Below are positions 52,811 to 62,396 of a stretch of DNA of 64,000 nt, piece after piece. The DNA comes from Streptomyces sp. Tue 6430. Lineage in GTDB: Bacteria > Actinomycetota > Actinomycetes > Streptomycetales > Streptomycetaceae. Every line of letters starts with the position of its first letter. Position 1 is the stretch's first letter. Made by a program: the position numbers and the translations under genes. The notes beneath the pieces are model-generated. The model worked only from the letters and a program-made list of their open reading frames with translations. It was not told the origin of the DNA and did not search any database. The stretch spans positions 3,038,001-3,102,000 of the forward strand of contig JAKGSH010000010.1 of NCBI GenBank assembly GCA_021568835.1, written 5' to 3'.

Positions 52811-54619
52811 TCAGTCGGCCAGCGGCAGGTAGACCCGGTTGCCCGAGGCCGCGAACTCCTTCGACTTCTCCAGCATCCCGGCCGTGATCTCCTCCGGGGT
52901 GGCGTCCGCGTCGCCGCCGAATTGCTCTGTGATGCTTCTGCTGATCTTCATCGAGCAGAACTTCGGCCCGCACATCGAGCAGAAGTGGGCCGTCTTCGCC
53001 GGTTCGGCCGGCAGTGTCTCGTCGTGGAACTCCCGGGCGGTGTCCGGGTCGAGAGCCAGGTTGAACTGGTCCTCCCACCGGAACTCGAAACGGGCGTCGG
53101 ACAGCGCGTCGTCCCATTCCTGCGCACCGGGGTGCCCCTTGGCGAGGTCGGCGGCGTGGGCGGCGATCTTGTAGGTGATGACGCCGGTCTTGACGTCGTC
53201 ACGGTTGGGCAGGCCCAGGTGTTCCTTGGGCGTGACGTAGCAGAGCATCGCCGTGCCCCACCATGCGATCATCGCGGCACCGATGCCGGAGGTGATGTGG
53301 TCGTACGCCGGGGCGACGTCCGTCGTCAGCGGGCCGAGCGTATAGAACGGAGCTTCATCGCAGATCTCCTGCTGAAGATCGATGTTCTCCTTGATCTTGT
53401 GCATCGGGACGTGTCCCGGTCCTTCGATCATGGTCTGAACATGGAAACGCTTCGCGATGCGGTTGAGTTCCCCGAGGGTGCGCAACTCCGCGAACTGGGC
53501 CTCGTCGTTGGCGTCCGCGATCGAGCCGGGCCGCAGCCCGTCGCCCAGCGAGTACGTGACGTCATAGGCCGCGAGGATCTCGCAGAGTTCCTCGAAGTTC
53601 TCGTAGAGGAACGATTCCTTGTGGTGGGCCAGGCACCACGCGGCCATGATCGAGCCACCGCGGGAGACGATGCCGGTCTTGCGGTTCGCCGTCAGCGGGA
53701 CGTACGGCAGGCGCACGCCCGCGTGGACGGTCATGTAGTCCACGCCCTGCTCGGCCTGCTCGATCACCGTGTCCTTGTAGATCTCCCAGGTCAGTTCTTC
53801 GGCCCGGCCGTCGACCTTCTCCAGTGCCTGATAGAGCGGCACCGTGCCGATGGGGACCGGTGAGTTGCGCAGCACCCACTCACGGGTGGTGTGGATATTG
53901 CGACCGGTGGACAGGTCCATGACCGTGTCGGCGCCCCATCGGGTGGCCCAGGTCATCTTCTCGACCTCCTCCTCGATGGAGGAGGTCACCGCCGAGTTGC
54001 CGATGTTGGCGTTGACCTTCACCAGGAACCGTTTGCCGATGATCATCGGCTCGATCTCCGGGTGGTTGACGTTGGCGGGCAGCACCGCACGTCCGGCCGC
54101 GATCTCCTCACGGACGACCTCGGGCTCCACATTCTCCCGGACGGCCACGTACTCCATCTCCGGCGTGATCTCCCCCCGCCGTGCGTAGGCGAGTTGAGTG
54201 ACCGCCCGCCCGTCCCGGCCGCGGCGCGGCAGGCGGGGACGCCCGGGGAAGACCGCGTCGAGATTGCGCAGTCCGCCACGCGGCGAGGTGTGTTTGATCC
54301 CGTCGTCCTCCGGACGGACGGGGCGGCCCGCGTACTCCTCCGTGTCGCCACGGGCGATGACCCAGTTCTCCCGCAGAGGCGGCAGCCCCCTGCGGACATC
54401 CGTCTCGACGAGCGGATCGGTGTACGGGCCGGAAGTGTCGTACAGCGTGACCGACTTCCCGTTGGTGAGGTGCACCTGGCGGACCGGCACGCGCAGGTCG
54501 GAGCGCGGGCCCTCGACATACGCCTTGTGCCATCCGATGGACTTCCCGGCCTCTTTGTCGCCGGAGACCTCGTCGGAGGTCTGCGCGGAGGCAGGCGTGC
54601 GTGTGTCCTTGTTGGTCAT
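52811..54619 (-). CDS. thiC: Phosphomethylpyrimidine synthase
   Basis: A 602-residue radical-SAM enzyme that turns aminoimidazole ribotide into the HMP-P pyrimidine of thiamin. The cluster-binding cysteines lie near the C-terminus in FCSMCGPKFC. Conserved substrate segments include QAEQGVDYMTVHAGV, IEGPGHVPMHKIKENID and YTLGPLTTDVAPAYDHITS. Length is normal. The ATG at 54619 lies just after the riboswitch whose GGGAG doubles as ribosome site, so thiamin diphosphate is expected to block its translation. No other thi gene is adjacent. Confidence 0.96.
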   Translation of the reverse strand: MTNKDTRTPASAQTSDEVSGDKEAGKSIGWHKAYVEGPRSDLRVPVRQVHLTNGKSVTLYDTSGPYTDPLVETDVRRGLPPLRENWVIARGDTEEYAGRPVRPEDDGIKHTSPRGGLRNLDAVFPGRPRLPRRGRDGRAVTQLAYARRGEITPEMEYVAVRENVEPEVVREEIAAGRAVLPANVNHPEIEPMIIGKRFLVKVNANIGNSAVTSSIEEEVEKMTWATRWGADTVMDLSTGRNIHTTREWVLRNSPVPIGTVPLYQALEKVDGRAEELTWEIYKDTVIEQAEQGVDYMTVHAGVRLPYVPLTANRKTGIVSRGGSIMAAWCLAHHKESFLYENFEELCEILAAYDVTYSLGDGLRPGSIADANDEAQFAELRTLGELNRIAKRFHVQTMIEGPGHVPMHKIKENIDLQQEICDEAPFYTLGPLTTDVAPAYDHITSGIGAAMIAWWGTAMLCYVTPKEHLGLPNRDDVKTGVITYKIAAHAADLAKGHPGAQEWDDALSDARFEFRWEDQFNLALDPDTAREFHDETLPAEPAKTAHFCSMCGPKFCSMKISRSITEQFGGDADATPEEITAGMLEKSKEFAASGNRVYLPLAD

Positions 54620-54625
54620 GAGACC

Positions 54626-54792
54626 TACTCCCTACGCCGGCATTACCCGGTAACAGGTTCAGCGGTCGACGCAGCGGCTTCCGTCTGCCGACGATTCATG
54701 TGAGACATCACTCGGTGGTGGTGACGTTCCACGTGAAACATCGCAAAGACGAAGGTCAGCGCCCTCTCAGCCCGGTGCTCCGAGCTCCCGCG
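54626..54792 (-). promoter_or_regulatory. TPP riboswitch of thiC with enlarged arm containing parS
   Basis: Minus strand. Conserved elements in order: CGGGAGC, GGGCTGAGAGGGCGC, a 90-base enlarged P3-type arm, then CTGAACCTGTTACCGG, GGTAATGCCGG and CGTAGGGAG. The final GGGAG sits 8-9 bases before the thiC ATG, which suggests translational control. The enlarged arm carries the parS site at 54726-54739. Confidence 0.93.
54726..54739. promoter_or_regulatory. parS site inside the TPP riboswitch
   Basis: GTTCCACGTGAAAC, one base from perfect, in the variable arm of the thiC riboswitch. Confidence 0.85.
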
Positions 54793-54872
54793 TGTGCAAA
54801 AGTGCCTCCACGCTAGCGTCCTTTGTGGCGCGGTGAACAGTGGGCCTCGGTCGTTCTTGCGATGATCGGGCG

Positions 54873-56589
54873 GTGACCACGACACCCCATCCTCCGTTCC
54901 CGCCGCCCGAACAGCCCGCGGTCCGGGCATTCCCCCGCCGGACGCCCCGGTGGCGGTTCCGCTTCCAGCCCGGGCCCTCGTCCGGGTCCGGGTGCCGGTC
55001 CGGGTCCGGGTGCCGGTCCGGGTCCGGGTGCCGGTCCGGGTCCGGGTGCCGGTCCCGACGGTGGGTACGGCTTCGGTCCCGAGAGCGGACAGCGCCCGGG
55101 CGGGGGGCGGAGCTCCGGTGGCGGGCAGGGCCCCGGACACGGCCCCGGCCCAGGTGACGGGCACGGTTCAGATGACGGTCACGGCCACGGGCACGGCCCT
55201 GGCGACGGGCACGGCGGCCATGTCCCCGGTCCGGGCGGCGGCCACGGACACAGCCACAGTCATGGACCGGCCGCCCCCGTCTCCAAGCATCTGCGCAAGG
55301 TCATCGCGGCCGTCCTCATCCCCTTCGCCGTGGCCGTGCTCGCCGGCCTGGTCGTGCTGTGGCCCAGCGGTGCTCCGGCGCACGAGCGCACCGGCGTCGG
55401 CTTCGACCGGCAGACGCAGCGGGCGACGGTCTCCGACGTCGAGAACATCAGCTGCTCGTCGGCGAACGCCTCGGGCGGCACTCCCACCGGCGACACCTCC
55501 ACCGCTGAAGGCTCCTCCGCGGTCCAGCAGGAGAACGGCACCTGCAAGAAGGCCACGATCCGCGTGGACACCGGCGCGGACACGGGCCGTACTTTCACGG
55601 AGATCGTCCAGCCCGACCAGTCACGGCAGCTGCACGAGGGGCAGAAGGTCGTGGTCGCCTACGAGCCCTCCGCACCGAAGGACCTTCAGTACTCGGTCAC
55701 CGACGTGGACCGCCGCGTCCCGCTGACCCTGCTCGCCCTCATCTTCGGTGTCGCCGTCGTGGTCGTCGGGCGGCTGCGGGGTGTCATGGCGCTGGTCTCG
55801 CTGGCCATCAGCTTCATGGTGCTGAACTTCTTCGTCCTGCCCGCGATCCTGCAAGGGTCGAACCCGCTCGCAGTGGCGGTCGTGGGGGCGAGCGCCATCA
55901 TGCTGATCGCTCTCTATCTGTGTCACGGTCTGTCGGCCCGCACCTCCGTGGCGGTTCTGGGCACCCTCATCTCCCTGTTGCTGATCGGCGTCCTCGGCTC
56001 CTGGTTCGTCGACTGGGCGGCGCTCACCGGCAACACGGACGACAACACCGGTCTGATCCACGGCCTGTACCCGACGATCGACATGAGCGGCCTGCTCCTC
56101 GCCGGGATCATCATCGGATCGCTCGGTGTCCTGGACGACGTGACGGTCACCCAGACGTCGGCGGTCTGGGAACTGCACGAGGCCAACCCCACGATGGGCT
56201 GGCGAGGGCTGTACCGGGCGGGCATCCGGATCGGCCGCGACCACATCGCGTCCGTGGTCAACACGCTCGTCCTGGCCTACGCCGGCGCCGCCCTGCCTCT
56301 GCTGCTGCTGTTCTCCATCGCACAGAGCAGTGTCGGCACGGTCGCCAACAGTGAGCTGGTCGCCGAGGAGATCGTGCGCACGCTGGTCGGTTCGATCGGT
56401 CTGGTCGCGTCGGTTCCGGTGACCACGGCACTTGCCGCGCTCGTGGTGTCGGCGGACCGGTCGGGCACGGGCACGCTCACCGCGGCAGCTCCGGAAGCAC
56501 TGGGGGCACCGGAGGCGCCACCGGCCGGTACGGCGGGTACGGCCCTGCAGGGCCTGCGGGGCGGCAGAGGCAGGCGCCGCAAGCGCTGA
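54873..56589 (+). pseudogene. YibE/F-family membrane protein with Gly-Pro and His-rich N-terminus, two apparent frameshifts
   Basis: GTG 54873 starts VTTTPHPPFPPPEQP. Sense then moves to GPGIPPPDAPV, then to GSASSPGPRPG and onward. Two one-base losses (CAGCCCGCGG at about 54917-54922 and GCCCCGGTGG at about 54945) explain this. The rebuilt N-terminus has GPGAGP repeats and a Gly/His/Asp-rich run ending GHGHSHSHGP, a likely metal-binding stretch. The YibE/F membrane domain follows, with about eight helices and the conserved GVLDDVTVTQTSAVWELHEANP. Divergent from thiC. Role in bacteria unknown. Confidence 0.8.
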
Positions 56590-56786
56590 CGCGCCGGGGT
56601 ACGCGAAGGAACCACCGGACGCGACGCCCCTCGCGCACCCGGGCCGTCACCCTCCTCACGCGCGCCACTTCGCCGATCAGGGCGGGCCGATGGGGACCGA
56701 TCGGTGCGGGCCGACTGTAGGGCGCCCCGCAGCCGTTCCAGCAGAAGCGTTACTTCACCGGCGTGCCACCAGTCCCCCACGAGACC

Positions 56787-57194
56787 TCACCCGGCGCTCT
56801 GCTCCTCCGCCAGGATCCGGTCCAAGGCCTCGTCGAGATGGGCGTCGAAGTCGGCGAAAGCGCCCTCCTGCCCCAACGGCACCAGCTTGTCGGTGCGATC
56901 GAGAAAGGCCACGAGCGGAGCCGCCGACGAGCGGAACACTGCCTGGTCACCGCCCACTTGAAGCCGGATCAACACGTCGCCCAGAAGGTCCCGGTCGGCC
57001 GGCGAGACCCTCACGTCTCCCTCGCCGCACGGTCTGCCCACCCCGTCGATGAGCAGCTCACGCCCGAACGCCCAGGTCACCGGAGCATCGCCGGGAAGAT
57101 GAAACGTGAGCCGTACGGCGTACGGATCGCAGGTCTCGTAGCCCAGTTCCACCGGGATGCGGAAAGAGAGCTCCTCGGAGACGAGAAAGCTCAT
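56787..57194 (-). CDS. ssgA: SsgA sporulation activator (SALP family)
   Basis: A 135-residue SsgA-like protein. The N-terminus MSFLVSEELSFRIPVEL and the C-terminus AHLDEALDRILAEEQSAG match what I recall of SsgA. SsgA marks sites for sporulation septum formation and tip growth by positioning SsgB and FtsZ. ATG 57194 is the family start; an ATG directly before it is also possible. The gene for its activator SsgR follows upstream in the expected order, 137 bases away. Confidence 0.92.
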   Translation of the reverse strand: MSFLVSEELSFRIPVELGYETCDPYAVRLTFHLPGDAPVTWAFGRELLIDGVGRPCGEGDVRVSPADRDLLGDVLIRLQVGGDQAVFRSSAAPLVAFLDRTDKLVPLGQEGAFADFDAHLDEALDRILAEEQSAG

Positions 57195-57331
57195 CATGAC
57201 CTCTGCCTCTACTGCCTGCACGGACTCGCGCATCGCCCTGTCCCGTCATTGCCGTCGACTGGCCGGGAATCAACCCCTGACACTGCTGGCATCTTGCTGA
57301 ACGTGCACAATAGATCACAAGGAGTGAGTTT

Positions 57332-58198
57332 TCAGATACTGATAGAGACAGCAAGTGACCCCAGCATCCGTCCGGCCTCGCTCTGCAGCCGCTGCACCGC
57401 CGTCGGCAGCCGGCCGGCCTGATGAGCGGGGAGGGAAATGGCCACCGTGGCGGCGGTCGTGCCCACGGTGATCGGGATCGCGGCACACACCGTGCCCAGC
57501 GCGTACTCCTGCCGCTCGACGACCGCCTCCATCCGCCGCATGCTGGCCAGCCGCCGCAGCAGGGTGTGATCGTCCCGCACGGTGTACGGCGTGATCGACT
57601 GCACGGGGTGACGGTCCAGGTGGTCGCGGCGGGCCGCCTCGTCCAACTGGGCCAGCAGACACTGCCCGATGGCGTGCGCGTGTCCGGTCTCACGGAAGTC
57701 GGCCCATTCCGCGACCGCCGGATGACCCGGTGTGTCGGAGACGCACACGACCTCGATCTCGCCGTCCTGGTAGCGGGCGTAGTACACGGGAGCACCGATC
57801 GAATCGCGCCAGTGCGCGAGGGTGGTGGCCACGCTGCTGCGACGTTTCTGCGCGGCTCCGCTGCCGCCCAGTCTCTCGGCCGCCTCCCCGAGGAAGAACA
57901 TCCCCTTGTCGCGCCGCAGATAGCCCTCGTGCACGAGGGTGCGCAGCAGGTGGTACGCCGTGGGCAGCGCCAGGCCGGTCTCGCGGGCGAGTTGTTTCGC
58001 CGGAGCCCCACCGTGATGCCGGGCCACGGATTCCAGCAGTCGCATGGCGCGCTGCACGGACCCGATGAGCGTCGCCGCGGGTTGCGGTTGTTCGGGGACG
58101 CCTCTGCCCGCGGGCCGCTGGAGCAGGGGTGCGGTGGAGCGGGTGCGGAGGGGAAGTGGGTGAGGTGCCGCGAATGCTGCGGTGTCAACCGTGGCCAA
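57332..58198 (-). CDS. ssgR: IclR-family activator SsgR
   Basis: A 288-residue IclR-type regulator. N-terminal winged HTH at about 45-105 (GLALPTAYHLLRTLVHEGYLRR) and a ligand-binding IclR domain to the end. In Streptomyces SsgR directly activates ssgA, which lies next in the same direction. TTG 58198 has GGGAG 7 bases upstream, supporting the start. No sign of interruption. Confidence 0.92.
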   Translation of the reverse strand: MATVDTAAFAAPHPLPLRTRSTAPLLQRPAGRGVPEQPQPAATLIGSVQRAMRLLESVARHHGGAPAKQLARETGLALPTAYHLLRTLVHEGYLRRDKGMFFLGEAAERLGGSGAAQKRRSSVATTLAHWRDSIGAPVYYARYQDGEIEVVCVSDTPGHPAVAEWADFRETGHAHAIGQCLLAQLDEAARRDHLDRHPVQSITPYTVRDDHTLLRRLASMRRMEAVVERQEYALGTVCAAIPITVGTTAATVAISLPAHQAGRLPTAVQRLQSEAGRMLGSLAVSISI

Positions 58199-58393
58199 GG
58201 GTCACTCCCGAAGTTCGAGAGGGCGGTCCGTGTGGGAAACACGGGAGGGAGGAACGCCGCTCGCGGGGTGTGGCCCCGCGAAGGGTTCCGGACTTTAACG
58301 GCCCGCCACCGCCGACGGTCCCGCCGTCCGGAAAACTTCCCCCGGCCGAGGGAACCGGCGATCGCTGTTACCGGTGCCCTCTCTCCACACGGT

Positions 58394-58606
58394 TCACCAG
58401 TCGCCGCGCGAGGAGGAACCCGCTGTGAACTTCCGGACCACGTAGATCAGTCCGCCGACCAGCGCCACGAAGACCAGCAGCTTGAAGAGCAGGCCGATCA
58501 CGAAGCCGACGACGCTCGCTATCAGGCCGCCGAACACGACCAACGCGATGACGGGCACCGCCACCCACTTCACCCACCACGGCAGTCCCGCGAAGATCTC
58601 TCGCAT
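58394..58606 (-). CDS. Small two-helix membrane protein (DUF5326-like)
   Basis: 70 residues with two hydrophobic helices (VKWVAVPVIALVVFGGLIASVVGFVIGLL and KLLVFVALVGGLIYVV) after MREIFAGLPWW, and a short polar tail. The sequence matches, to my memory, a small conserved Streptomyces family of unknown role. ATG 58606 has GAGGACGAGG upstream. Confidence 0.8.
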   Translation of the reverse strand: MREIFAGLPWWVKWVAVPVIALVVFGGLIASVVGFVIGLLFKLLVFVALVGGLIYVVRKFTAGSSSRGDW

Positions 58607-58782
58607 CGTCCTCGTCCTCGTCTGTCCGGTGTCCGGTGCCACCGACGGCCCGGATCCTTCGATGTCCTGCCGTCGATGCTAGATCCCGAGGGGCGCCTGC
58701 GGGGGCCGCGCACCCCCGGTCCTCCCCTGACCGATCCCTGAGGGAACCCCGAGGCGGCGCCTCCGCTGCCGGGTGGAGACGC

Positions 58783-59100
58783 TCAGCCCTCCGGCGGCGA
58801 GAACACCACCAGGACCCGCAGGTCCTCACTGATGTGATGGAACTTGTGGGCGACTCCGGCCGGCACGTACACGACGCTTCCGCGCGCGACCTGGGTGGTC
58901 TCCAGACCGACCGTGAGGGAGGCGCGTCCGCTCACGACGAAGTAGACCTCGTCCTGGTGGTGCGGGTTCTGCGGGTCGTGGGCCCCGGCATCGAGTGCGT
59001 AGAGGCCGACCGACATGTTCCGTTCGCGCAGAAACTGCAGGTAGGCGCCGTCGTTGGCGGCTCTCTCCGCCTCCAGTTCATCCAACCGGAATGCCTTCAT
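58783..59100 (-). CDS. Cupin-fold protein
   Basis: A 105-residue single-domain cupin. The first cupin motif has metal ligands in NPHHQDEVYFVVSG; the second is GVAHKFHH. Such small proteins may bind metal and act as isomerases or dioxygenases; substrate unknown. ATG 59100 is the only reasonable start. It is divergent from the holin-like gene 48 bases away. Confidence 0.85.
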   Translation of the reverse strand: MKAFRLDELEAERAANDGAYLQFLRERNMSVGLYALDAGAHDPQNPHHQDEVYFVVSGRASLTVGLETTQVARGSVVYVPAGVAHKFHHISEDLRVLVVFSPPEG

Positions 59101-59148
59101 CGCCCTCGTCCGCCCTCCTGGTCGATCAGTTCTGCCACGATCAGACAC

Positions 59149-59526
59149 ATGAAGAATTTCGTAGTCAAGACGATCGCCAACGCGGGCGCCCTGGCGGTCG
59201 CCGTCTGGCTGCTCGACAAGATCACGCTGACCGGTGCCGGCACGGGCGAGAAGGTCGGCACCCTGATAGTGGTGGCGCTGCTGTTCGGCCTGGTCAACTT
59301 CCTGGTCAAGCCCGTCGTGAAGGTACTGACCTTCCCCCTGTTCATCCTCACGCTCGGGCTGATCACTCTGGTCGTGAACGCTCTGATGCTGCTGCTCACC
59401 TCGTGGCTGGCCGACCAGCTCGACGTCAGCTTCCACGTAGAGGGTTTCTGGACCGCGGTCCTGGGCGGTCTGATCATCTCCGTCGTCTCCTGGGCGCTCA
59501 ACGTCGTCCTGCCCGACGAGGACTGA
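59149..59526 (+). CDS. Phage-holin-4_2-like small membrane protein
   Basis: 125 residues with four hydrophobic helices, from NAGALAVAVWLLDKI to AVLGGLIISVVSWALNVVLP. The motif LFGLVNFLVKPVVKVLTFPLFILTLG is diagnostic for the PF04020 family. The family name comes from holins, but chromosomal members are of unknown role. It is followed 7 bases later by the LMW phosphatase gene, so they may form an operon. Confidence 0.88.
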   Translation: MKNFVVKTIANAGALAVAVWLLDKITLTGAGTGEKVGTLIVVALLFGLVNFLVKPVVKVLTFPLFILTLGLITLVVNALMLLLTSWLADQLDVSFHVEGFWTAVLGGLIISVVSWALNVVLPDED

Positions 59527-59533
59527 GCGCACC

Positions 59534-60022
59534 GTGGGGTACCGCGTCTGCTTCGTCTGCACCGGCAACATCTGCCGCTCCCCGATGGCCGAGGCCGTCT
59601 TCCGCGCGCATGCCACCGAGGCCGGCCTCCAGGACCTGGTCGAGGTCGACAGCGCCGGCACGGGCGACTGGCACGTGGGCGAGGAGGCCGACCCGCGCAC
59701 CGTCTCCGTCCTGGGGGAGAACGGCTACGCCGTCGAGCACACGGCCCGCGTGTTCGAACGGTCCTGGTTCGCCCACCTGGACCTCGTGATCGCCCTGGAC
59801 GCCGGACACCTCGAGGCCCTGCGCCGCCTCGCCCCGACCGACGAGGACGCCCGGAAGGTCCGGCTGCTGCGCGCGTACGACCCCGCCGCCACCGACTTGG
59901 ACGTTCCCGATCCGTACTACGGGGGCCGGGACGGCTTCGAGGAGTGCCTGCAGATGGTGGAGGAGGCGAGCGTGGGCCTGCTCGCCGCGGTTCGCGCGGA
60001 CGTGGAAGGACGAGTGGCATGA
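59534..60022 (+). CDS. ptpA: Low-molecular-weight protein-tyrosine phosphatase
   Basis: A 162-residue phosphatase. The active-site loop is CTGNICRS (Cys9, Arg15), and the general-acid Asp lies in DVPDPYYGG. PtpA in Streptomyces has been linked to secondary metabolism and development. GTG 59534. Its stop overlaps the next gene by four bases (ATGA), so they are co-translated. Confidence 0.94.
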   Translation: MGYRVCFVCTGNICRSPMAEAVFRAHATEAGLQDLVEVDSAGTGDWHVGEEADPRTVSVLGENGYAVEHTARVFERSWFAHLDLVIALDAGHLEALRRLAPTDEDARKVRLLRAYDPAATDLDVPDPYYGGRDGFEECLQMVEEASVGLLAAVRADVEGRVA

Positions 60023-61176
60023 GTGACTCCCTCGCGGCCGGAGGCGCCGTCGCAGGATCAGGTGAGGGCACGCGCGCGGTGCGGGCGGGTCTTCCGGAGC
60101 CTGTCAAGTACGAACCGACCCTGCCGGGGCCGGTGTTCGCCGCGCACTTCCACCTGCCCGGCGAGCCCACGGGGCCGTACACCTACGGCCGCGACGAGAA
60201 CCCGACCTGGACGCACCTGGAGCGCGCCGTCGGCGAGCTGGAGGCGCCGGGGCAGGACGGCGTCGAAACGCTCGTGTTCGCCTCCGGCATGGCGGCGATC
60301 TCGTCCGTGCTCTTCTCCCAGTTGCGCGCCGGGGACACCGTCGTCCTGCCCAGCGACGGCTATCAGGCGCTCCCCCTGGTCCGCGCCCAGCTGGAGGCGT
60401 ACGGCATCGAGGTGCGCACCGCGCCGACCGGTGGCGACGCCCAGCTCGGCGCCCTCGACGGGGCGAAGCTGCTGTGGATCGAGTCCCCGTCGAACCCGGG
60501 CCTGGACGTGTGCGACATCCGGCGTCTCGCCGAGGCTGCACACGCGCGTGGCGCCCTGGTGGCCGTCGACAACACCCTGGCGACGCCGCTCGGGCAGCGT
60601 CCGCTGGAGCTGGGCGCCGACTTCTCGGTGGCGAGCGGCACCAAGCAGCTCACCGGTCACGGCGACGTCCTGCTCGGCTACGTCACCGGACACGCCGGCG
60701 GGCCGATGACCGCCGTGCGGCGCTGGCGCAAGATCGTCGGGGCGATCCCGGGGCCCATGGAGGCCTGGCTCGCGCACCGGTCGATCTCCACGCTGCAGAT
60801 GCGGGTGGACCGGCAGAGCTCCACCGCACTGGCTGTGGCCCGGGCACTACGGAAAAGGCCCGAGGTGACCGGCCTGCGGTACCCGGGGCTGCCGGACGAT
60901 CCGTCGCACCAGGTGGCCTCGCGGCAGATGCGGCGCTACGGCTGCGTCGTCTCCTTCACGCTGCCCACGCGCGCGCGTGCCGAGCGTTTCCTCGACAGGC
61001 TGCGGCTCGTGGACGACGCGACGAGCTTCGGCGGGGTGCGCTCCACCGCCGAGCGTCGTGGGCGCTGGGGAGGGGACGCGGTGCCCGAGGGCTTCATCCG
61101 GCTGTCGGTCGGCGCCGAGGATCCGGAGGATCTGGTGGCAGACGTGCTGCGCGCGCTGGAGGAGTCGGCGCGATGA
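60019..61176 (+). CDS. Cystathionine gamma-lyase/synthase-type PLP enzyme
   Basis: A 385-residue Cys/Met-metabolism PLP enzyme. PLP lysine is Lys209 in ASGTKQLTGHGD; other motifs are YTYGRDENPTWTHLE near the N-terminus and IESPSNPGLDVCDI before the lysine. The family catalyses gamma-elimination or replacement on cystathionine or homoserine derivatives; the exact substrate is not fixed. ATG 60019 overlaps the ptpA stop. A strong terminator follows. Confidence 0.92.
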   Translation: MSDSLAAGGAVAGSGEGTRAVRAGLPEPVKYEPTLPGPVFAAHFHLPGEPTGPYTYGRDENPTWTHLERAVGELEAPGQDGVETLVFASGMAAISSVLFSQLRAGDTVVLPSDGYQALPLVRAQLEAYGIEVRTAPTGGDAQLGALDGAKLLWIESPSNPGLDVCDIRRLAEAAHARGALVAVDNTLATPLGQRPLELGADFSVASGTKQLTGHGDVLLGYVTGHAGGPMTAVRRWRKIVGAIPGPMEAWLAHRSISTLQMRVDRQSSTALAVARALRKRPEVTGLRYPGLPDDPSHQVASRQMRRYGCVVSFTLPTRARAERFLDRLRLVDDATSFGGVRSTAERRGRWGGDAVPEGFIRLSVGAEDPEDLVADVLRALEESAR

Positions 61177-61218
61177 CCGGCTTGCGGATGCCCGCCGGGT
61201 GTCCCGCGCCGTACGGGG

Positions 61219-61254
61219 GACGGTCCGAGCCTCCCCCTCGTGGCTCGGACCGTC
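61219..61254 (+). terminator. Terminator after cystathionine lyase
   Basis: Perfect 13-bp stem GACGGTCCGAGCC / GGCTCGGACCGTC with a 10-base loop, 43 bases after the stop. Confidence 0.85.
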
Positions 61255-61403
61255 AGCGGTTCCACGCGCGAAGAACCGTACGAAACAGGCTAGTTGACTC
61301 AGTATCCGTGTCCAATCACGGTAGCGACAGAGACCTATCGACTTATTTATAGTTGGGCCCTGCCGCCAGCCCGGGAGGAAGGCAGGGGAGGGAAGCGCTC
61401 ACG

Positions 61404-62309
61404 ATGGATCTGGCCTTGCTGCGCACCTTCGTGACCGTGCACCGGGCCGGTTCCTTCACCCGCGCCGCCGCCCTGCTGGGGCTGTCACAGCCGGCCGTCA
61501 CCTCCCAGATCCGCACCCTGGAGAGGCAGCTCGGCCGGCCCCTGTTCCTGCGCCAGGCCCGCGGTGTGACACCGACGACCATCGGGGACGAGCTCGCCCA
61601 CAAGGCCGCCCCGCACCTCGACGCCCTCGTGGAGATCACCGAGACCGGCCTCGACGACGAGTCCTCCGTACGGACGCTGCACCTCGCCGGGCCACCCGAG
61701 TTCACCGCCGAACGGGCCCTTCCCGCTCTTGCCGAGCTGACCGGCGAGGGCGGACATGGGCTCGCCCTGCGCGCCTCCTTCGGAACCGCCGAGGAGGTTC
61801 TGGACGGACTGGCCGCCGGTCACCACGACCTCGCCATCACCACGGTCCGACCGCGCGGAGCCCTGCTCACCGCTACCCCGTTGTGCGACGAGGAGCACGT
61901 CCTGATCGCTGCGCCGGGCCGGGTTGACCCGATCCACGCCGAGAAGCCGTACGGCGCGGAGGCAGCCGCCCTGGAAGGCCTTCCCGTGGTCGAGGTCCAT
62001 GAGTCGCTGCCCTTCGTCTCCCGCTACTGGGCGTCCGTCTTCGACTCCCGGCCCGCGGCTGCCGGTGCCGTCATCGTCCCCGACCTGCGCGCCGTCCTGG
62101 CCTGTGTGACCGCCGGTGCGGGTCTGGCGGTGCTGCCCCGCTATCTGTGCGTGGCGGCCCTGGACCGCGGGGACGTCGTCGAGCTGCATCGTCCGCCGGT
62201 ACCACCGCTGCGGACCTACGTCCTGGTGGTGCGTACCGGCACGCTGGCGACGCCACTCATCGCGCGGGCACACGACTGGCTACTGAGGGCGGCAGCCGAC
62301 TGGTGCTGA
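61404..62309 (+). CDS. LysR-family transcriptional regulator
   Basis: A 301-residue LysR regulator. N-terminal HTH: LLRTFVTVHRAGSFTRAAALLGLSQPAVT. The rest is the substrate-binding-like effector domain. No obvious target gene lies divergently next to it, so it may act elsewhere or on its own promoter. The AT-rich gap before it contains CTATCGACTTATTTATAG (about 61335-61352), whose ends are inverted, a possible autoregulatory site. ATG 61404 has GGGAGGGAAG upstream. Confidence 0.9.
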   Translation: MDLALLRTFVTVHRAGSFTRAAALLGLSQPAVTSQIRTLERQLGRPLFLRQARGVTPTTIGDELAHKAAPHLDALVEITETGLDDESSVRTLHLAGPPEFTAERALPALAELTGEGGHGLALRASFGTAEEVLDGLAAGHHDLAITTVRPRGALLTATPLCDEEHVLIAAPGRVDPIHAEKPYGAEAAALEGLPVVEVHESLPFVSRYWASVFDSRPAAAGAVIVPDLRAVLACVTAGAGLAVLPRYLCVAALDRGDVVELHRPPVPPLRTYVLVVRTGTLATPLIARAHDWLLRAAADWC

Positions 62310-62361
62310 ACCGACTCTTCCCGGCATCAGGGACCGGGTCCGCGTGGTGACGATGCGGGAT

Positions 62362-62375
62362 GTTTCACGTGGAAC
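62362..62375. promoter_or_regulatory. parS site before Nudix gene
   Basis: GTTTCACGTGGAAC, ending 21 bases before the Nudix start codon. Confidence 0.9.
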
Positions 62376-62396
62376 CAGCGGGGCCACATTCCCCTC

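Noticed and set aside
54976..55045. Tandem 18-base repeat in the N-terminal part of the YibE/F gene, first taken for a satellite or CRISPR
   Set aside because: It encodes GPGAGP repeats in frame with the gene. There are no spacers. No CRISPR array was seen in the window.
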